A DNA stretch of 64,000 nt from contig CAKNZJ010000282.1 of the NCBI GenBank assembly GCA_932222125.1, forward strand, positions 1-64,000. Direction: 5' to 3'. This DNA is from an uncultured Clostridia bacterium. GTDB taxonomy: Bacteria > Bacillota > Clostridia > Oscillospirales > Oscillospiraceae. The notes under the pieces were generated by a model that had not been told where the DNA came from, searched no databases, and worked only from the letters and a program-made list of their open reading frames with translations. The position numbers and the translations under genes were made by a program. This document shows, piece after piece, positions 52,045 to 61,056 of the stretch (position 1 is the stretch's first letter; each line of letters opens with the position of its first letter).

Positions 52045-53193
52045 CTATCTCACATGCAGTCCAAACCGTTTCAACAGTGCCCGCTGGGCAGCCACGTCTT
52101 CCTTGGTAACTCTGGCCGACAGCTTTCCCCAGCGCCAGATATGCCCCCGGTGCAGCACCGCCGCCCGGACTGCCCGAGCACACCATGCCACTGGCAGCAG
52201 CCATGCCCTGCCCCGCACCCATGGAAACCGGTTTTCCAGGTCCCCCCTTGGGCGAAATGCCTGCCTAAACAGGGCGGAGGCTCCGCTCTCCCCGCTGGAA
52301 AAGCTAGCGGTGTTCAGCACCGCCTGTTGGGTGGTGCCATATGTCCCGCTATCCAGGATATACCGCTCCAATTCCCGGTTTTTATATGAATCTGACGATG
52401 GGCCGAACCACCCCTGCGCCAAATCCTCGATCTGTTTGGCAAACTCCAGCATACCTGCCCGCTCCAGCTCCCGGCACACAATCTCTCGATCGGGCTGGGG
52501 CTGGTGTCGCCGGTAAACCCACAGATCCAGCACCGAGCGCACTCCTGTGCCTCCTTCAGCAAAGTGATAGGCCAGGTGGCATAGCATATTCAGGTAAAAT
52601 CCTTCCTCCGTCAACTCTTGCCGGTATGGGCCGCTATCCGAACGCACATACTGCCAGCCAGGGTTGATCCCCGTCCCCACGGGAGAAGCCACATGGATCA
52701 GATTTGGATGAAACTCCACCACCAATCCCGGGGGAAAGAGGAAGGAAAAATGTCCCCCATCGGTCGCATAATGGTGCGCGCCTAACTCTTTCGCCACCTG
52801 GCGGATCATAGGATAGTCATCCGTTCTGACCAGATAGTCCAGATCAGACATGAGACGCATATCCGGGAATGGATAATCATGCTTTAACAGCGCGCCACGC
52901 AACAAGATGTGGGGCACCTTTGCCTCCACTAGGGCATCGCCCACAATCTGAGCGATATGATCCTGCTGCACATCTCGAAACACAGCCAACTGATGCGCAT
53001 CTTCCAGCGCCTTACGCACCTCTTCCGGCACATCCTGCCTGCCCCGCAAAGGGTAATACAAGATCGGCTCTAAGTGGTGATATCTGGCTAGCTTCAGCAG
53101 CTTCCCCCACACCAGCTTTGGACTCGGCTGCCACGTTTCCTCATTGACGGCAGCCCGCAACAGGCCGATCAAGGCTCTGGCGGTGTCGTTCAT
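52045..53193 (-). CDS. NTP_transf_5-type nucleotidyltransferase-fold protein
   Basis: A 382-residue protein. The nucleotidyltransferase core shows ILLRGALLKHDYPFPDMRLMSDLDYLVR near residue 110, with the Asp-x-Asp metal pair (SDLDYLV), and later VVEFHPNLI and a helical C-terminal half. This family (PF14907-like) is uncharacterised but recurs in lasso-peptide and related modification clusters beside HprK-like, PqqD and S24 proteins. It may adenylylate or otherwise modify a small substrate. The ATG start overlaps the aminotransferase stop by four bases; a TTG/CTG-initiated extension upstream is unlikely. Confidence 0.82.
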   Translation of the reverse strand: MNDTARALIGLLRAAVNEETWQPSPKLVWGKLLKLARYHHLEPILYYPLRGRQDVPEEVRKALEDAHQLAVFRDVQQDHIAQIVGDALVEAKVPHILLRGALLKHDYPFPDMRLMSDLDYLVRTDDYPMIRQVAKELGAHHYATDGGHFSFLFPPGLVVEFHPNLIHVASPVGTGINPGWQYVRSDSGPYRQELTEEGFYLNMLCHLAYHFAEGGTGVRSVLDLWVYRRHQPQPDREIVCRELERAGMLEFAKQIEDLAQGWFGPSSDSYKNRELERYILDSGTYGTTQQAVLNTASFSSGESGASALFRQAFRPRGDLENRFPWVRGRAWLLPVAWCARAVRAAVLHRGHIWRWGKLSARVTKEDVAAQRALLKRFGLHVR

Positions 53194-54311
53194 CGCCACA
53201 ATCCCCGGAAGCAATCAGCCACCCGCTCCAGCTCATCTCTGGTAAGGTTGGTCCCGCTGGGCAGACACAGGCCTGTTGAAAAGATATCCTCTCCTACAGA
53301 GCCTTCCGCCGAGGAGACAAAGGGTGCCTCGATATACACCGGCTGCAAGTGCATGGGCTTCCATATGTGCCGGGCCTCGATCCCCGCCTCCCCCAACGTC
53401 TGAATCACCTGGGCTGGGGTGAGGCCACTATCCGGCCTGAGGCAAATAGCGGTGAGCCAATGATTAGAGCGGCCCTCTGGGGGGCAGGGCTGGAAGGTAA
53501 TGGGGCAATCTGCCAAAGCATTTTCATAAAATTCTCGAATGGCCTTTTTCTGTGCCAGCCGCTCTTCCAGCACCTCCATCTGCCCCCGACCGATGCCGGC
53601 GCATAGATTAGACATGCGGTAGTTATACCCCACCTCTGTGTGCTCATACCACGCTACCGGCTCTCTGGCTTGAGTGGCCAACTTCAGCCCGCGCTTGGCA
53701 TCCTCCTCTCGGCGGCACAGCAATGCCCCACCGCCGGAGGTGGTGATAATCTTGTTCCCATTAAAGGACAACGCGCTAAAGTCACCAAAGCTGCCGCACC
53801 TTTGCCCCTGCCAGACTGCCCCCAACGCCTCTGCCGCATCCTCAATGAGGGTGATGCCGTACTCCTCGCAGATCGCGCAGATTTGATCCATCTGAGCTGG
53901 CACACCATAGAGATGAACCACCACCAGCGCCTTGGGAACGCCGTATTGGTCAATGGCACGTCGGATCAAATCCGGGTCCAGGTTCCAGCTCCCGCGCTCG
54001 GAATCCAAAAATACCGGCCGGGCCTGTTGATAGAGCATCGGATTAACAGATGCGGAAAAGGTTAAATCCTGACAAAATACAGTGTCTCCTGTGCCCACGC
54101 CAGATAGAACCGCTGCCAAATGCAGTGCAGCGGTTCCGGCAGATAAGGCCACCACAAAGCGTCCTGGAATGTATCCGGCCAAATCGCGCTCAAAGCCGTT
54201 GACATTCGGGCCAAGAGGGGCGATCCAATTTGTTTGGAATGCCTCATCTATATACTTTTTTTCCCCTCCACCCATATGTGGCGAGGCCAACAGAATCTGC
54301 TTTTCCCCCAT
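53190..54311 (-). CDS. DegT/DnrJ/EryC1-type sugar aminotransferase
   Basis: A 373-residue PLP enzyme that installs an amino group on a UDP-4-keto sugar. SAGTAALHLAAVLSGVGTGD near residue 58 binds the cofactor phosphate; LIEDAAEALGAVWQGQRCGSFGDFSALSFNGNKIITTSGGGALL near 165-200 carries the PLP lysine in the NGNK segment. The N-terminal ASPHMGGGEKKYIDEAF fits the PglE/PseC group. First gene after the probable internal promoter, and coupled to the nucleotidyltransferase gene. Confidence 0.93.
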   Translation of the reverse strand: MGEKQILLASPHMGGGEKKYIDEAFQTNWIAPLGPNVNGFERDLAGYIPGRFVVALSAGTAALHLAAVLSGVGTGDTVFCQDLTFSASVNPMLYQQARPVFLDSERGSWNLDPDLIRRAIDQYGVPKALVVVHLYGVPAQMDQICAICEEYGITLIEDAAEALGAVWQGQRCGSFGDFSALSFNGNKIITTSGGGALLCRREEDAKRGLKLATQAREPVAWYEHTEVGYNYRMSNLCAGIGRGQMEVLEERLAQKKAIREFYENALADCPITFQPCPPEGRSNHWLTAICLRPDSGLTPAQVIQTLGEAGIEARHIWKPMHLQPVYIEAPFVSSAEGSVGEDIFSTGLCLPSGTNLTRDELERVADCFRGLWR

Positions 54312-54454
54312 GCAACCACCTTTTTAGCCCTACATTTTATTAAGAGGGAGCCGGCCTGTATCGTAATCCGGCACTGTCCATCCCCAATGGCGCCCTGTTT
54401 TCTGTCCGCTATCGAACAAACCATTGAGACTCATCCCTTCTTCAATTTACATCA

Positions 54455-54483
54455 AGTTTACTCTATTCCTTGACTAATGTCAA
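54455..54483 (-). promoter_or_regulatory. probable sigma-A promoter of aminotransferase-to-vanZ operon
   Basis: On the minus strand a perfect TTGACA and TAAACT are 17 nt apart, about 145 nt before the aminotransferase start codon. All 14 genes from there to VanZ run on this strand with small gaps or overlaps. The MBOAT gene upstream ends about 100 nt before this site without a clear T-run terminator, so read-through is also likely. Confidence 0.65.
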
Positions 54484-54586
54484 CAATCCCTTACTGTAAA
54501 TTACTCCCTTGGCCTGCAAATCCAGGTGGTTTTAGCCGCTTTCCCTTCCTGGATTCCCCAGACAGCCCTCTCCTCGACCCACAGTG

Positions 54587-56020
54587 TTAAAACTGAAAGT
54601 AAATAAATGGGCTCGTTCCGGTATAGGCCAAACCAATGGTCAGTCCAACCACTGTAAAAAACGCCACCAACCCCCAAAACCTGGTTAAGTCCAGGCAAAG
54701 GTAGCGCCCTTCAATTTGTCCCAGTCCCCGGCTGCGGACAGCCGCGTAAATGGTAGCAATCAGCAATCCGATCACTGCCACAAAAGTCCACGCATAGGGC
54801 TGCACAATTCCGGACTCCCACCAGAACATCCGCCCCAGGGCTTGTCCTGCCACTGTAAAATCATCCGCCCGGAAAAATACCAAGCAGATACAGACAAACA
54901 GATATGTGCCCAGGATAGAAAAGCCTCTGGTCAGCGCATTGCCAGACCGCTCTCCAGCCACTTTGCGGTATCCTTTGTGAATACACAAGGCTAGTCCATG
55001 CAGCCCTCCCCAGGCCACAAAGGTCCAGTTGGCTCCATGCCAAAGTCCGCCTAAAAGCATGGTGATCATCAAGTTGACATAGCGGTTACCTTTGCGGTTG
55101 CCTCCCAGGGAAAAGTACAAGTACTCTTGAAGCCAGCTGGACAGGCTAATGTGCCACCGCTTCCAAAATTCTGTCACATTTTTTGACAAATAGGGCAAAT
55201 TAAAGTTCCGGCACAGGTCATAGCCCATACATTTGGCGCAACCCACCGCCATATCGGAATATCCGGAGAAATCAAAATAAACCTGGATGGAATATGCAAT
55301 TACCGCCCACCAGACTGTGGGCCCGGAGAAGGCCAGCGGCTTGGAAAACACGTCGTCCACAAAGACAGACAGGTGATCCGCCAACACCACCTTTTTAATC
55401 ATGCCAAACAAAAATATTTGCAGCCCTGTCTCCAATCCCCGCAGCGTTGGCTTGCGGTCTTCATACAGCTGAGGAAGAAAATCCCCGGCCTTCACAATAG
55501 GTCCTGCCACCAGCTGAGGGAAAAACGCGATGTACAACGCTACCTTTGAGAAACTCTTTTCCGCGGCATACTTCTGTCTATACACATCCAGTACGTAGCT
55601 GAGGGACTGGAAGGTATAGAAGGAGATGCCCACCGGCAGAATGATGGACAGCGCCCTGATATCCTCCATGCCCAGCAGCCGCTCCACCGATTCCAGGAAG
55701 AAATTGAAATACTTGAAAATGGCCAGCACCACCAGCGGTCCGCCTACACCCAGCCATAACCAGAGGCGCCGGGAGGCGCCGCTTCCCTTTTCCAGCTTTT
55801 GGGCGGAAAGGTATGCTGAGACGGTCAGGGCCAGCATCAGCAGGCAGAACCTTGCATCCCACCAGCCATAGAATATATAGCTACACACCAACAGAAAGAA
55901 CTGTCGTATTTGCGGCATTCTTCCCTTGGCTACTTTCTCCAGCACCGGGGCCCTAGACAGCCATAGCACACCTAATACAAAGGTAAAAAATATTAAAAAC
56001 TGTATGCTTGCAAAACTCAT
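54587..56020 (-). CDS. MBOAT-family O-acyltransferase (AlgI/DltB-like)
   Basis: A 477-residue polytopic enzyme that passes acyl groups across the membrane to an extracellular polymer. It shows FWRWHISLS-type sequence (FWKRWHISLSSWLQEYLYFSLGGNRKG near 285) and the catalytic histidine near residue 328 in MLLGGLWHGANWTFVAWGG. The upstream gene encodes an SGNH-like partner overlapping by four bases, the arrangement seen in polysaccharide O-acetylation pairs. Its substrate is likely the polymer made by this locus. Confidence 0.92.
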   Translation of the reverse strand: MSFASIQFLIFFTFVLGVLWLSRAPVLEKVAKGRMPQIRQFFLLVCSYIFYGWWDARFCLLMLALTVSAYLSAQKLEKGSGASRRLWLWLGVGGPLVVLAIFKYFNFFLESVERLLGMEDIRALSIILPVGISFYTFQSLSYVLDVYRQKYAAEKSFSKVALYIAFFPQLVAGPIVKAGDFLPQLYEDRKPTLRGLETGLQIFLFGMIKKVVLADHLSVFVDDVFSKPLAFSGPTVWWAVIAYSIQVYFDFSGYSDMAVGCAKCMGYDLCRNFNLPYLSKNVTEFWKRWHISLSSWLQEYLYFSLGGNRKGNRYVNLMITMLLGGLWHGANWTFVAWGGLHGLALCIHKGYRKVAGERSGNALTRGFSILGTYLFVCICLVFFRADDFTVAGQALGRMFWWESGIVQPYAWTFVAVIGLLIATIYAAVRSRGLGQIEGRYLCLDLTRFWGLVAFFTVVGLTIGLAYTGTSPFIYFQF

Positions 56021-57045
56021 GCATTTCCCTCCATGGACGATAAAACCTTTGCCAGCTCCTGAGCAATCATCCGATGTCCATGCCGGTTTAAATGCCCACC
56101 CCCAACCTCGGTATTGGCAAAGCCATAGGGCAGAATATGATCTTTCTCATAGGCTTCCATAAAGGTGTCGGTCATATCCACAAACGTAATGCCATACTCT
56201 TTGCAGGCCGCAGAAAACACTTGCATCTGCTTTTGATCGACATCGGCGGACGCATTGCCCACACGGTCCAACTGCAACGCCGGGTGATAAAATAAGATTA
56301 GTTCTACGCCGTCCGCCCAGTCGGCAGCCTGCCTTAGCAACGCATTCACGGCCTCTGCATATGCCTCATCAGGGGCCTTAGATGCCGTGGGCGTTATGTT
56401 TAGATCAGCCACCCCTGCCTGGCCCCCTTCCTTCAGTTGCCTGTATACCAGTTGCAAGTACGGAAACTGCTGAAGCATATGGATCAGCCCATGGTCATAG
56501 GACGGGATGCGGCTCCTTGTCCCCTCAAGTACAGCGTTGACTTGTGACTCAGAGGTTCCCAATGTCGTCATTTCGATCACAACCGCCTTGCGTGGATGGT
56601 ATTGTTTCATGGCATAGGGTAGATTGCTGATACAATCCGTGAATCCATGCCCTGAAGTTCCAATATTATACACATAATCTCCACTGCTTCCGTCCTGATG
56701 AAGCAAGCGGTTCAACTGATAACCCACATTCTCGTGCTGCCTCATCTGGAACGCCTCCATGTGGGAGGAGCCCATCAGTAAAATGTCCACCTCATCCTCT
56801 GCTGGATAGCTGTTATTAAATCCCTGACTATCTAAGCGGCCGTAGGTGATCCCCTCCGTCAGTCTGGAGAAAAACCCATTCGGTTCCCAGGTATAGTCTG
56901 TCGCGCCCGTAGAATTGGTGGTGTGAACACCTATATTGGCATAAACCAGACAAAATAGGTTCAGCAATATGAATGCGGCAATTCCAGCGCCAACTACCTT
57001 TCCTATCCACTTAATCAATTGTTTTCCCGATTGCATCCTCCACAT
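56017..57045 (-). CDS. SGNH-hydrolase-like partner of the MBOAT protein
   Basis: A 342-residue protein with one N-terminal helix (about 15-38) and an extracytoplasmic domain. LLMGSSHMEAF near residue 90 resembles block I of DltD/AlgJ-type SGNH proteins (Gly-x-Ser). The C-terminal GGGHLNRHGHRMIAQEL near 320 is the matching His block, although an Asp-x-x-His is replaced by a His-rich Gly-x-x-x-His arrangement. It probably takes the acyl group exported by the MBOAT protein and puts it on the polymer. The first ATG is used, though a start at codon 4 (MQSGKQL) is equally possible. Confidence 0.82.
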   Translation of the reverse strand: MWRMQSGKQLIKWIGKVVGAGIAAFILLNLFCLVYANIGVHTTNSTGATDYTWEPNGFFSRLTEGITYGRLDSQGFNNSYPAEDEVDILLMGSSHMEAFQMRQHENVGYQLNRLLHQDGSSGDYVYNIGTSGHGFTDCISNLPYAMKQYHPRKAVVIEMTTLGTSESQVNAVLEGTRSRIPSYDHGLIHMLQQFPYLQLVYRQLKEGGQAGVADLNITPTASKAPDEAYAEAVNALLRQAADWADGVELILFYHPALQLDRVGNASADVDQKQMQVFSAACKEYGITFVDMTDTFMEAYEKDHILPYGFANTEVGGGHLNRHGHRMIAQELAKVLSSMEGNA

Positions 57046-57123
57046 CCTCCCAATTTGCCCGTCCTATAGCACTGTAAAGATGGAGCTTTCTACCTGCCCG
57101 TTTGCGGCGTTGTACCTTTTATG

Positions 57124-58113
57124 TCACTCGCTTACGCAGTATTTTCTTCTGGTATAGGCCCAAAATAGGTGGGGCAGATACCGTAGCATAAACAGTCCCA
57201 CCTTATATTTTATTGTATATCCTTTACTGGTCTTCCCATATGTTTTCATGCACTGTAGAAATTCCTTGCGGTTCTCCCAATAGGCCTGCTTGTCGTTGGC
57301 TATAACTGTGCTGTTCAGAAGGGAAAACTCTATAACAACCTGCATGTCAACACACCCTTCCACCAGTCCTTTTGTATCTGCGTACTCAGTCATCTTTTTG
57401 ATTGCTTTCAAATTATTTCTGAGCCACTCATACTCGTTCCCACTGTGTGAGATCGAGTCTGGCCGTTGAAAATAATAGTAGACCAGTTCAGGGATGTATG
57501 CCACCTGATCGGTGATACGATAGATTCGAAACATTGCGGGAAGATCCTCTGAGACAATGTTGTCAAATCGGATGTCCCTCCAAAGTTCCATGCGGAACAA
57601 CTTATTGCACATAATCACATGTACGTGCAGCATCTGCTGACTATCTCCCCTCCGAGGTGAGTACAGTAGCTTCAGCAGCGCCTGCTCCCCGGAGCACCGG
57701 TCCCGGTGGTCAAAGCAAAATTTGTTGACCAGCTCTTCTTCATTTTTACAGGTCCCCAGACCGCCAACAACAACCTGAACCCTATCTTCCATGGCACTCA
57801 TCATATGCTCGTATGTCTCCAGCCCAATCCAATCATCGCTATCCACAAAACTGACATAGTCCCCTGTAGCAATGTCTAGGCCCGCATTTCTTGCCGATGG
57901 CATCCCTCCATTCTCCTTGTGAACCACCACAATCCGCTCATCTCGTGCCGCCAGTGCCTCACATATCTCGGGACATCGGTCTGGAGAGCCATCGTCCACC
58001 AATATGATCTCCAGATTGCGATATGTCTGATTACAGATGCTGTTGACACATCGCTCCAGGTAGTCCTCCACCCGATAGACCGGCACGATCACACTGATTT
58101 TCCCCTGCTCCAT
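57124..58113 (-). CDS. family 2 glycosyltransferase
   Basis: A 329-residue GT-A enzyme. KISVIVPVYRVEDYLERCVNSI opens the nucleotide-binding fold, ILVDDGSPDRCPEIC follows, and DSDDW near residue 95 is the metal-binding DXD. No transmembrane helix is predicted apart from a hydrophobic patch at the C-terminus (LFMLRYLPHLFW). The ATG start has AAGGAGG seven bases upstream; the longer frame reaching back over 200 nt has no ribosome site. It is a close sequence relative of the next gene upstream. Confidence 0.92.
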   Translation of the reverse strand: MEQGKISVIVPVYRVEDYLERCVNSICNQTYRNLEIILVDDGSPDRCPEICEALAARDERIVVVHKENGGMPSARNAGLDIATGDYVSFVDSDDWIGLETYEHMMSAMEDRVQVVVGGLGTCKNEEELVNKFCFDHRDRCSGEQALLKLLYSPRRGDSQQMLHVHVIMCNKLFRMELWRDIRFDNIVSEDLPAMFRIYRITDQVAYIPELVYYYFQRPDSISHSGNEYEWLRNNLKAIKKMTEYADTKGLVEGCVDMQVVIEFSLLNSTVIANDKQAYWENRKEFLQCMKTYGKTSKGYTIKYKVGLFMLRYLPHLFWAYTRRKYCVSE

Positions 58114-58211
58114 TGTGTCCTCCTTCCAGCTGCGATCTTTTTGCTCCAAATCCTTACGCAGCATCCACCTATCTTCGGCATTTAATGGTCTGCACATCGT
58201 TATGCCGTCTT

Positions 58212-59195
58212 CTATTTGCAGTATTTCCTTTTTGTATATGCCCAGAACAGATGGGGTAGATACCGCAGCATGAACAATCCCACCTGATACTTCATCACAT
58301 ATCCCTTGCCGTTCTTTCCTTGCTCCCTCATCCACTGCAGCAGCTCTTTACGCTTCTCCCAATAGGCCTGTCTGTCATTGGTCATGACTAGACTGTTGAG
58401 CATAGCAAACTCCGCGATAACCCGCATATCAATGCACACATCCATCAGCTTTTTTGTGGTGGCGTAATCAGCCAGCCGCTTGAGAGATTCCAAGGATTCT
58501 TTGCGTCCCTCATGCTCATTCCCACGTGTGAGGGAACCTGGCCGTCGGAAATAATAGTAGACCAATTCGGGGATCCGCGCCACCTGATCGGTGATGAGAT
58601 AGACTTGAAACAGCGCCAAAACGTCCTCTGTGATTCTCCCTTCCAGCCGAACCTTTTCCCACAACTCTATGCGAAACAGCTTGTTCCATAAAGTCATATA
58701 GAGCATATGATCCCTGCATCCCTTGCGGTCCTTCCTGGGAGAATATAGCATCGCCAGCAGTGCCTCCTCCCCAGAGCATCGATCCCGGCGGTCAAAGCGG
58801 AGCTCATTGATAAGCTCTGTCTCATTTTCGCAATTTCCAAGGCCGCCCATGGTGATCTGCACCCCATCCTCCATGGCGCGGATCAAATGCTCGTAGGACT
58901 CCGCCCCCAGCCAATCATCGCTATCCACAAAGCTGACATAGTCTCCTGTGGCCGCGTCCAGCCCGGCATTCCTCGCCGCCGATGGCCCGCCGTTTTTTTT
59001 GTGGATCACCACAATCCGCTCATCCTGCTCCACCAGCCTATCGCATATCTCCGGACTCCGGTCTGTGGAGCCATCGTCCACCAGTATGATCTCCAAATTG
59101 CGGTACGTCTGGCCACGGATGCTGTTGACGCACCGTTCCAGGTAATCCTCCGCCTGATAAACCGGTACAATCACGCTGATCTTCCCGTCCTCCAT
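58212..59195 (-). CDS. family 2 glycosyltransferase, paralogue of the neighbour
   Basis: A 327-residue GT-A enzyme with KISVIVPVYQAEDYLERCVNSIRGQTYRNLEIILVDDGSTDRS at the N-terminus and the DXD as DSDDW. Much of it aligns with the previous gene at very high identity, including the C-terminal VGLFMLRYLPHLFWAYT. ATG with GAGGGGGA upstream. The longer open frame, running another 370 nt, only overlaps the next gene and is not coding. The pair looks like a tandem duplication that has since diverged for different acceptors. Confidence 0.92.
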   Translation of the reverse strand: MEDGKISVIVPVYQAEDYLERCVNSIRGQTYRNLEIILVDDGSTDRSPEICDRLVEQDERIVVIHKKNGGPSAARNAGLDAATGDYVSFVDSDDWLGAESYEHLIRAMEDGVQITMGGLGNCENETELINELRFDRRDRCSGEEALLAMLYSPRKDRKGCRDHMLYMTLWNKLFRIELWEKVRLEGRITEDVLALFQVYLITDQVARIPELVYYYFRRPGSLTRGNEHEGRKESLESLKRLADYATTKKLMDVCIDMRVIAEFAMLNSLVMTNDRQAYWEKRKELLQWMREQGKNGKGYVMKYQVGLFMLRYLPHLFWAYTKRKYCK

Positions 59196-59239
59196 CGTCC
59201 CCCTCCTCTCAGGCGTTTTGTCCATTGCCTCCCAGGTCC

Positions 59240-60025
59240 TCACACAGCTTTCTTCATCCTTCGGAGGGTTGCTTTTATCCCATGCTTTCTCAGATATATC
59301 CAGACCCGCAGGCCATTGGCCATCAAGCCACCTAAACGTTTTCCATATCGCTTGACCAATTTGTGCTGACGCTGGCGAAGGGCCTTCTGCTCCTCGTTCA
59401 ACCAGGACGCGGCCCCATAATGGATGGCGATGGTCTGTTCCGTCACCCCTTCTATCGTGCCATAATACCAGTCCCTGGAAACCAACATATACGAGGGCAG
59501 AATGGTCACCCCATCCACCTCCTGGTACCGGTCCTCGCGCACATATCCCCGTGCCTCCAGGCACTCTGTCTGATAATAAGGGGATGGGACTGTGTTTAGA
59601 CTGCCGTCTTCCCGGAAAAACCTGGCATTATTATAGCCATCCCGCATCATCCGGAACAACTCTACTCCAGCCTCTCCCCCAAACCCAATGCCCATATTGA
59701 CATATCCACTGTATTCAATGCCTACAAAAGCCCGGTAGTTCAGCAGTTCATCCAGAGGCTTGATCAATTCTACATCGGTGTCCAGATAGATGCCCCCATG
59801 CTCATGGATAATATCCAACCGGGCATAATCAGGTACAAACCCCCATTTCTTCTCCTGGTAAGCCTGATGCATGTATTCATTCTTGGTCACATCATAGTTG
59901 GTCTCATCCCACCGGACAATCTCATAGTCTGGACAAAACTTTTTCCAGCTGGCAATGCACCGTTCAGACAGCTCGTCCAGGGGATTGCCCCCAAACCAAC
60001 AATAGTGAATCACTTTTGGAATCAT
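59240..60025 (-). CDS. DXD-type glycosyltransferase (GT32-like)
   Basis: A 261-residue protein. PKVIHYCWFGGNPLDE begins the fold of Gly_transf_sug/OCH1-like enzymes, and IIHEHGGIYLDTDVELIKPLDEL near residue 75 holds the DXD (DTD). GVTEQTIAIHYGAASW near 192 is the acceptor-side motif. Common in capsular loci; sugar specificity unknown. It starts two bases before the end of the next gene's intergenic segment and is coupled to it. Confidence 0.9.
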   Translation of the reverse strand: MIPKVIHYCWFGGNPLDELSERCIASWKKFCPDYEIVRWDETNYDVTKNEYMHQAYQEKKWGFVPDYARLDIIHEHGGIYLDTDVELIKPLDELLNYRAFVGIEYSGYVNMGIGFGGEAGVELFRMMRDGYNNARFFREDGSLNTVPSPYYQTECLEARGYVREDRYQEVDGVTILPSYMLVSRDWYYGTIEGVTEQTIAIHYGAASWLNEEQKALRQRQHKLVKRYGKRLGGLMANGLRVWIYLRKHGIKATLRRMKKAV

Positions 60026-60027
60026 CT

Positions 60028-61056
60028 TCAGATCTCCTTTCCCTCAAACGGTTTTCCCCGTCCTCCTCCTAAATTGTCCCCTATCTTTTTCAATACGCCC
60101 CGCAGGCCGCCCATCTTAAGTACGCCCCGCAGGTTATTCATCCGCGTTTGCAGACTTCTTTTCCAACCACGATAATTGATTACCGTCCATATTCTCCGTG
60201 CCCGCAACAATTTCTTGGGATCCTTATCTATCTCTACAAACCGATTGGGCACAATGTAATACGGCGCTCCGGCAGGAGGAAGATTATCCATCTTTCTGCG
60301 CAACAGATGTACATAAGCATATTCTCGTTCTGCAATGCCTCCGTTCTCCTCATATAACTGATAGACATGCCCCGGTTCACACCGGAAAATGGAATTTTGA
60401 ACCTTATCCCGCTCATACTCCCCAGCCTCTATATTCCAATAAATCCGGGCGAGATTGGTGCGGTACTGATCTATATCCGCAATCTTTAAATCAGTTTTAG
60501 TTGGGATGCCCCGCTCCAAATATATCTCATTGACATTGTCCGGCATCCATTCATCAAACAGGCAGTTCGCCTCCGAGGAAAACACCTCGCGGTAACGTTT
60601 TTTGCCACGGATCTCCGACATGAATACCCGGTTGTTCTCCTCCGTGTTTCGGTATAAGCCTAGGTGAGACATAATCCCAATCTTATCAAAGCGCCTCATG
60701 TCCTCCTCCGTTACAAACTTTGACAGATCCCCAAAAATCAAGTCACAGTCGCAATGGCCCCAGAAGTCATATCCGGTGAGGTATTCCTCAAAAATGTATC
60801 CAAATGCAGGCCGAAAGTCACAGAGCTTCCACGGCCTGGGCAGGGCAATAGGAAAGTCAAATTTTGACTGTATCAGCGTCCGGCATTCCTCCATACTCAT
60901 CTTCCTGACATGCACATTCTCCGGATATTTGTACGGAGCAGTATTATCAGTAAAAACAAGCCATTCAAACCCAGTATTATATTTACAAGAGTCCAAAAAG
61001 GCCTGGAAAAAGCTCGGAAAATTTCCAAAATACGGGATAATGATTGCTGTTTTCAT
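60028..61056 (-). CDS. DUF6625-like putative glycosyltransferase
   Basis: A 342-residue protein. KTAIIIPYFGNFPSFFQAFLDSC is a GT-A-type N-terminus, and FWGHCDCDLIFGDLSKFV near residue 100 carries an Asp-x-Asp (CDCD). The C-terminus contains an in-frame nine-codon duplication (LRGVLK twice). Proteins of this kind are annotated DUF6625 and are found in capsule loci; activity is inferred. The ATG start has AGGAGG 11 bases upstream; an in-frame upstream extension has no support. Confidence 0.78.
   Translation of the reverse strand: MKTAIIIPYFGNFPSFFQAFLDSCKYNTGFEWLVFTDNTAPYKYPENVHVRKMSMEECRTLIQSKFDFPIALPRPWKLCDFRPAFGYIFEEYLTGYDFWGHCDCDLIFGDLSKFVTEEDMRRFDKIGIMSHLGLYRNTEENNRVFMSEIRGKKRYREVFSSEANCLFDEWMPDNVNEIYLERGIPTKTDLKIADIDQYRTNLARIYWNIEAGEYERDKVQNSIFRCEPGHVYQLYEENGGIAEREYAYVHLLRRKMDNLPPAGAPYYIVPNRFVEIDKDPKKLLRARRIWTVINYRGWKRSLQTRMNNLRGVLKMGGLRGVLKKIGDNLGGGRGKPFEGKEI
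60094..60133. repeat. 27-nt direct duplication inside DUF6625-like gene
   Basis: TACGCCCCGCAGG occurs twice, exactly 27 nt apart and in frame. It yields two copies of LRGVLK in the C-terminal tail. The flanking bases differ, so it is a small duplication rather than an array. Confidence 0.8.

Noticed and set aside
54479..54586. Hairpin AATCCAGG/CCTGGATT after the MBOAT gene as a terminator
   Set aside because: The loop is about 20 nt and no T-run follows on the minus strand, so it is unlikely to stop transcription.
58114..58335. N-terminal extension of the GT2 gene at 57124
   Set aside because: The in-frame extension reaches into the preceding gene, has no ribosome site, and precedes a well-placed AAGGAGG-ATG start where the conserved fold begins.
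59196..59564. N-terminal extension of the GT2 gene at 58212
   Set aside because: It is a shadow frame over the GT32-like gene, with a Gly/Trp-rich composition unlike any glycosyltransferase. The conserved fold starts at the ATG with a good ribosome site.
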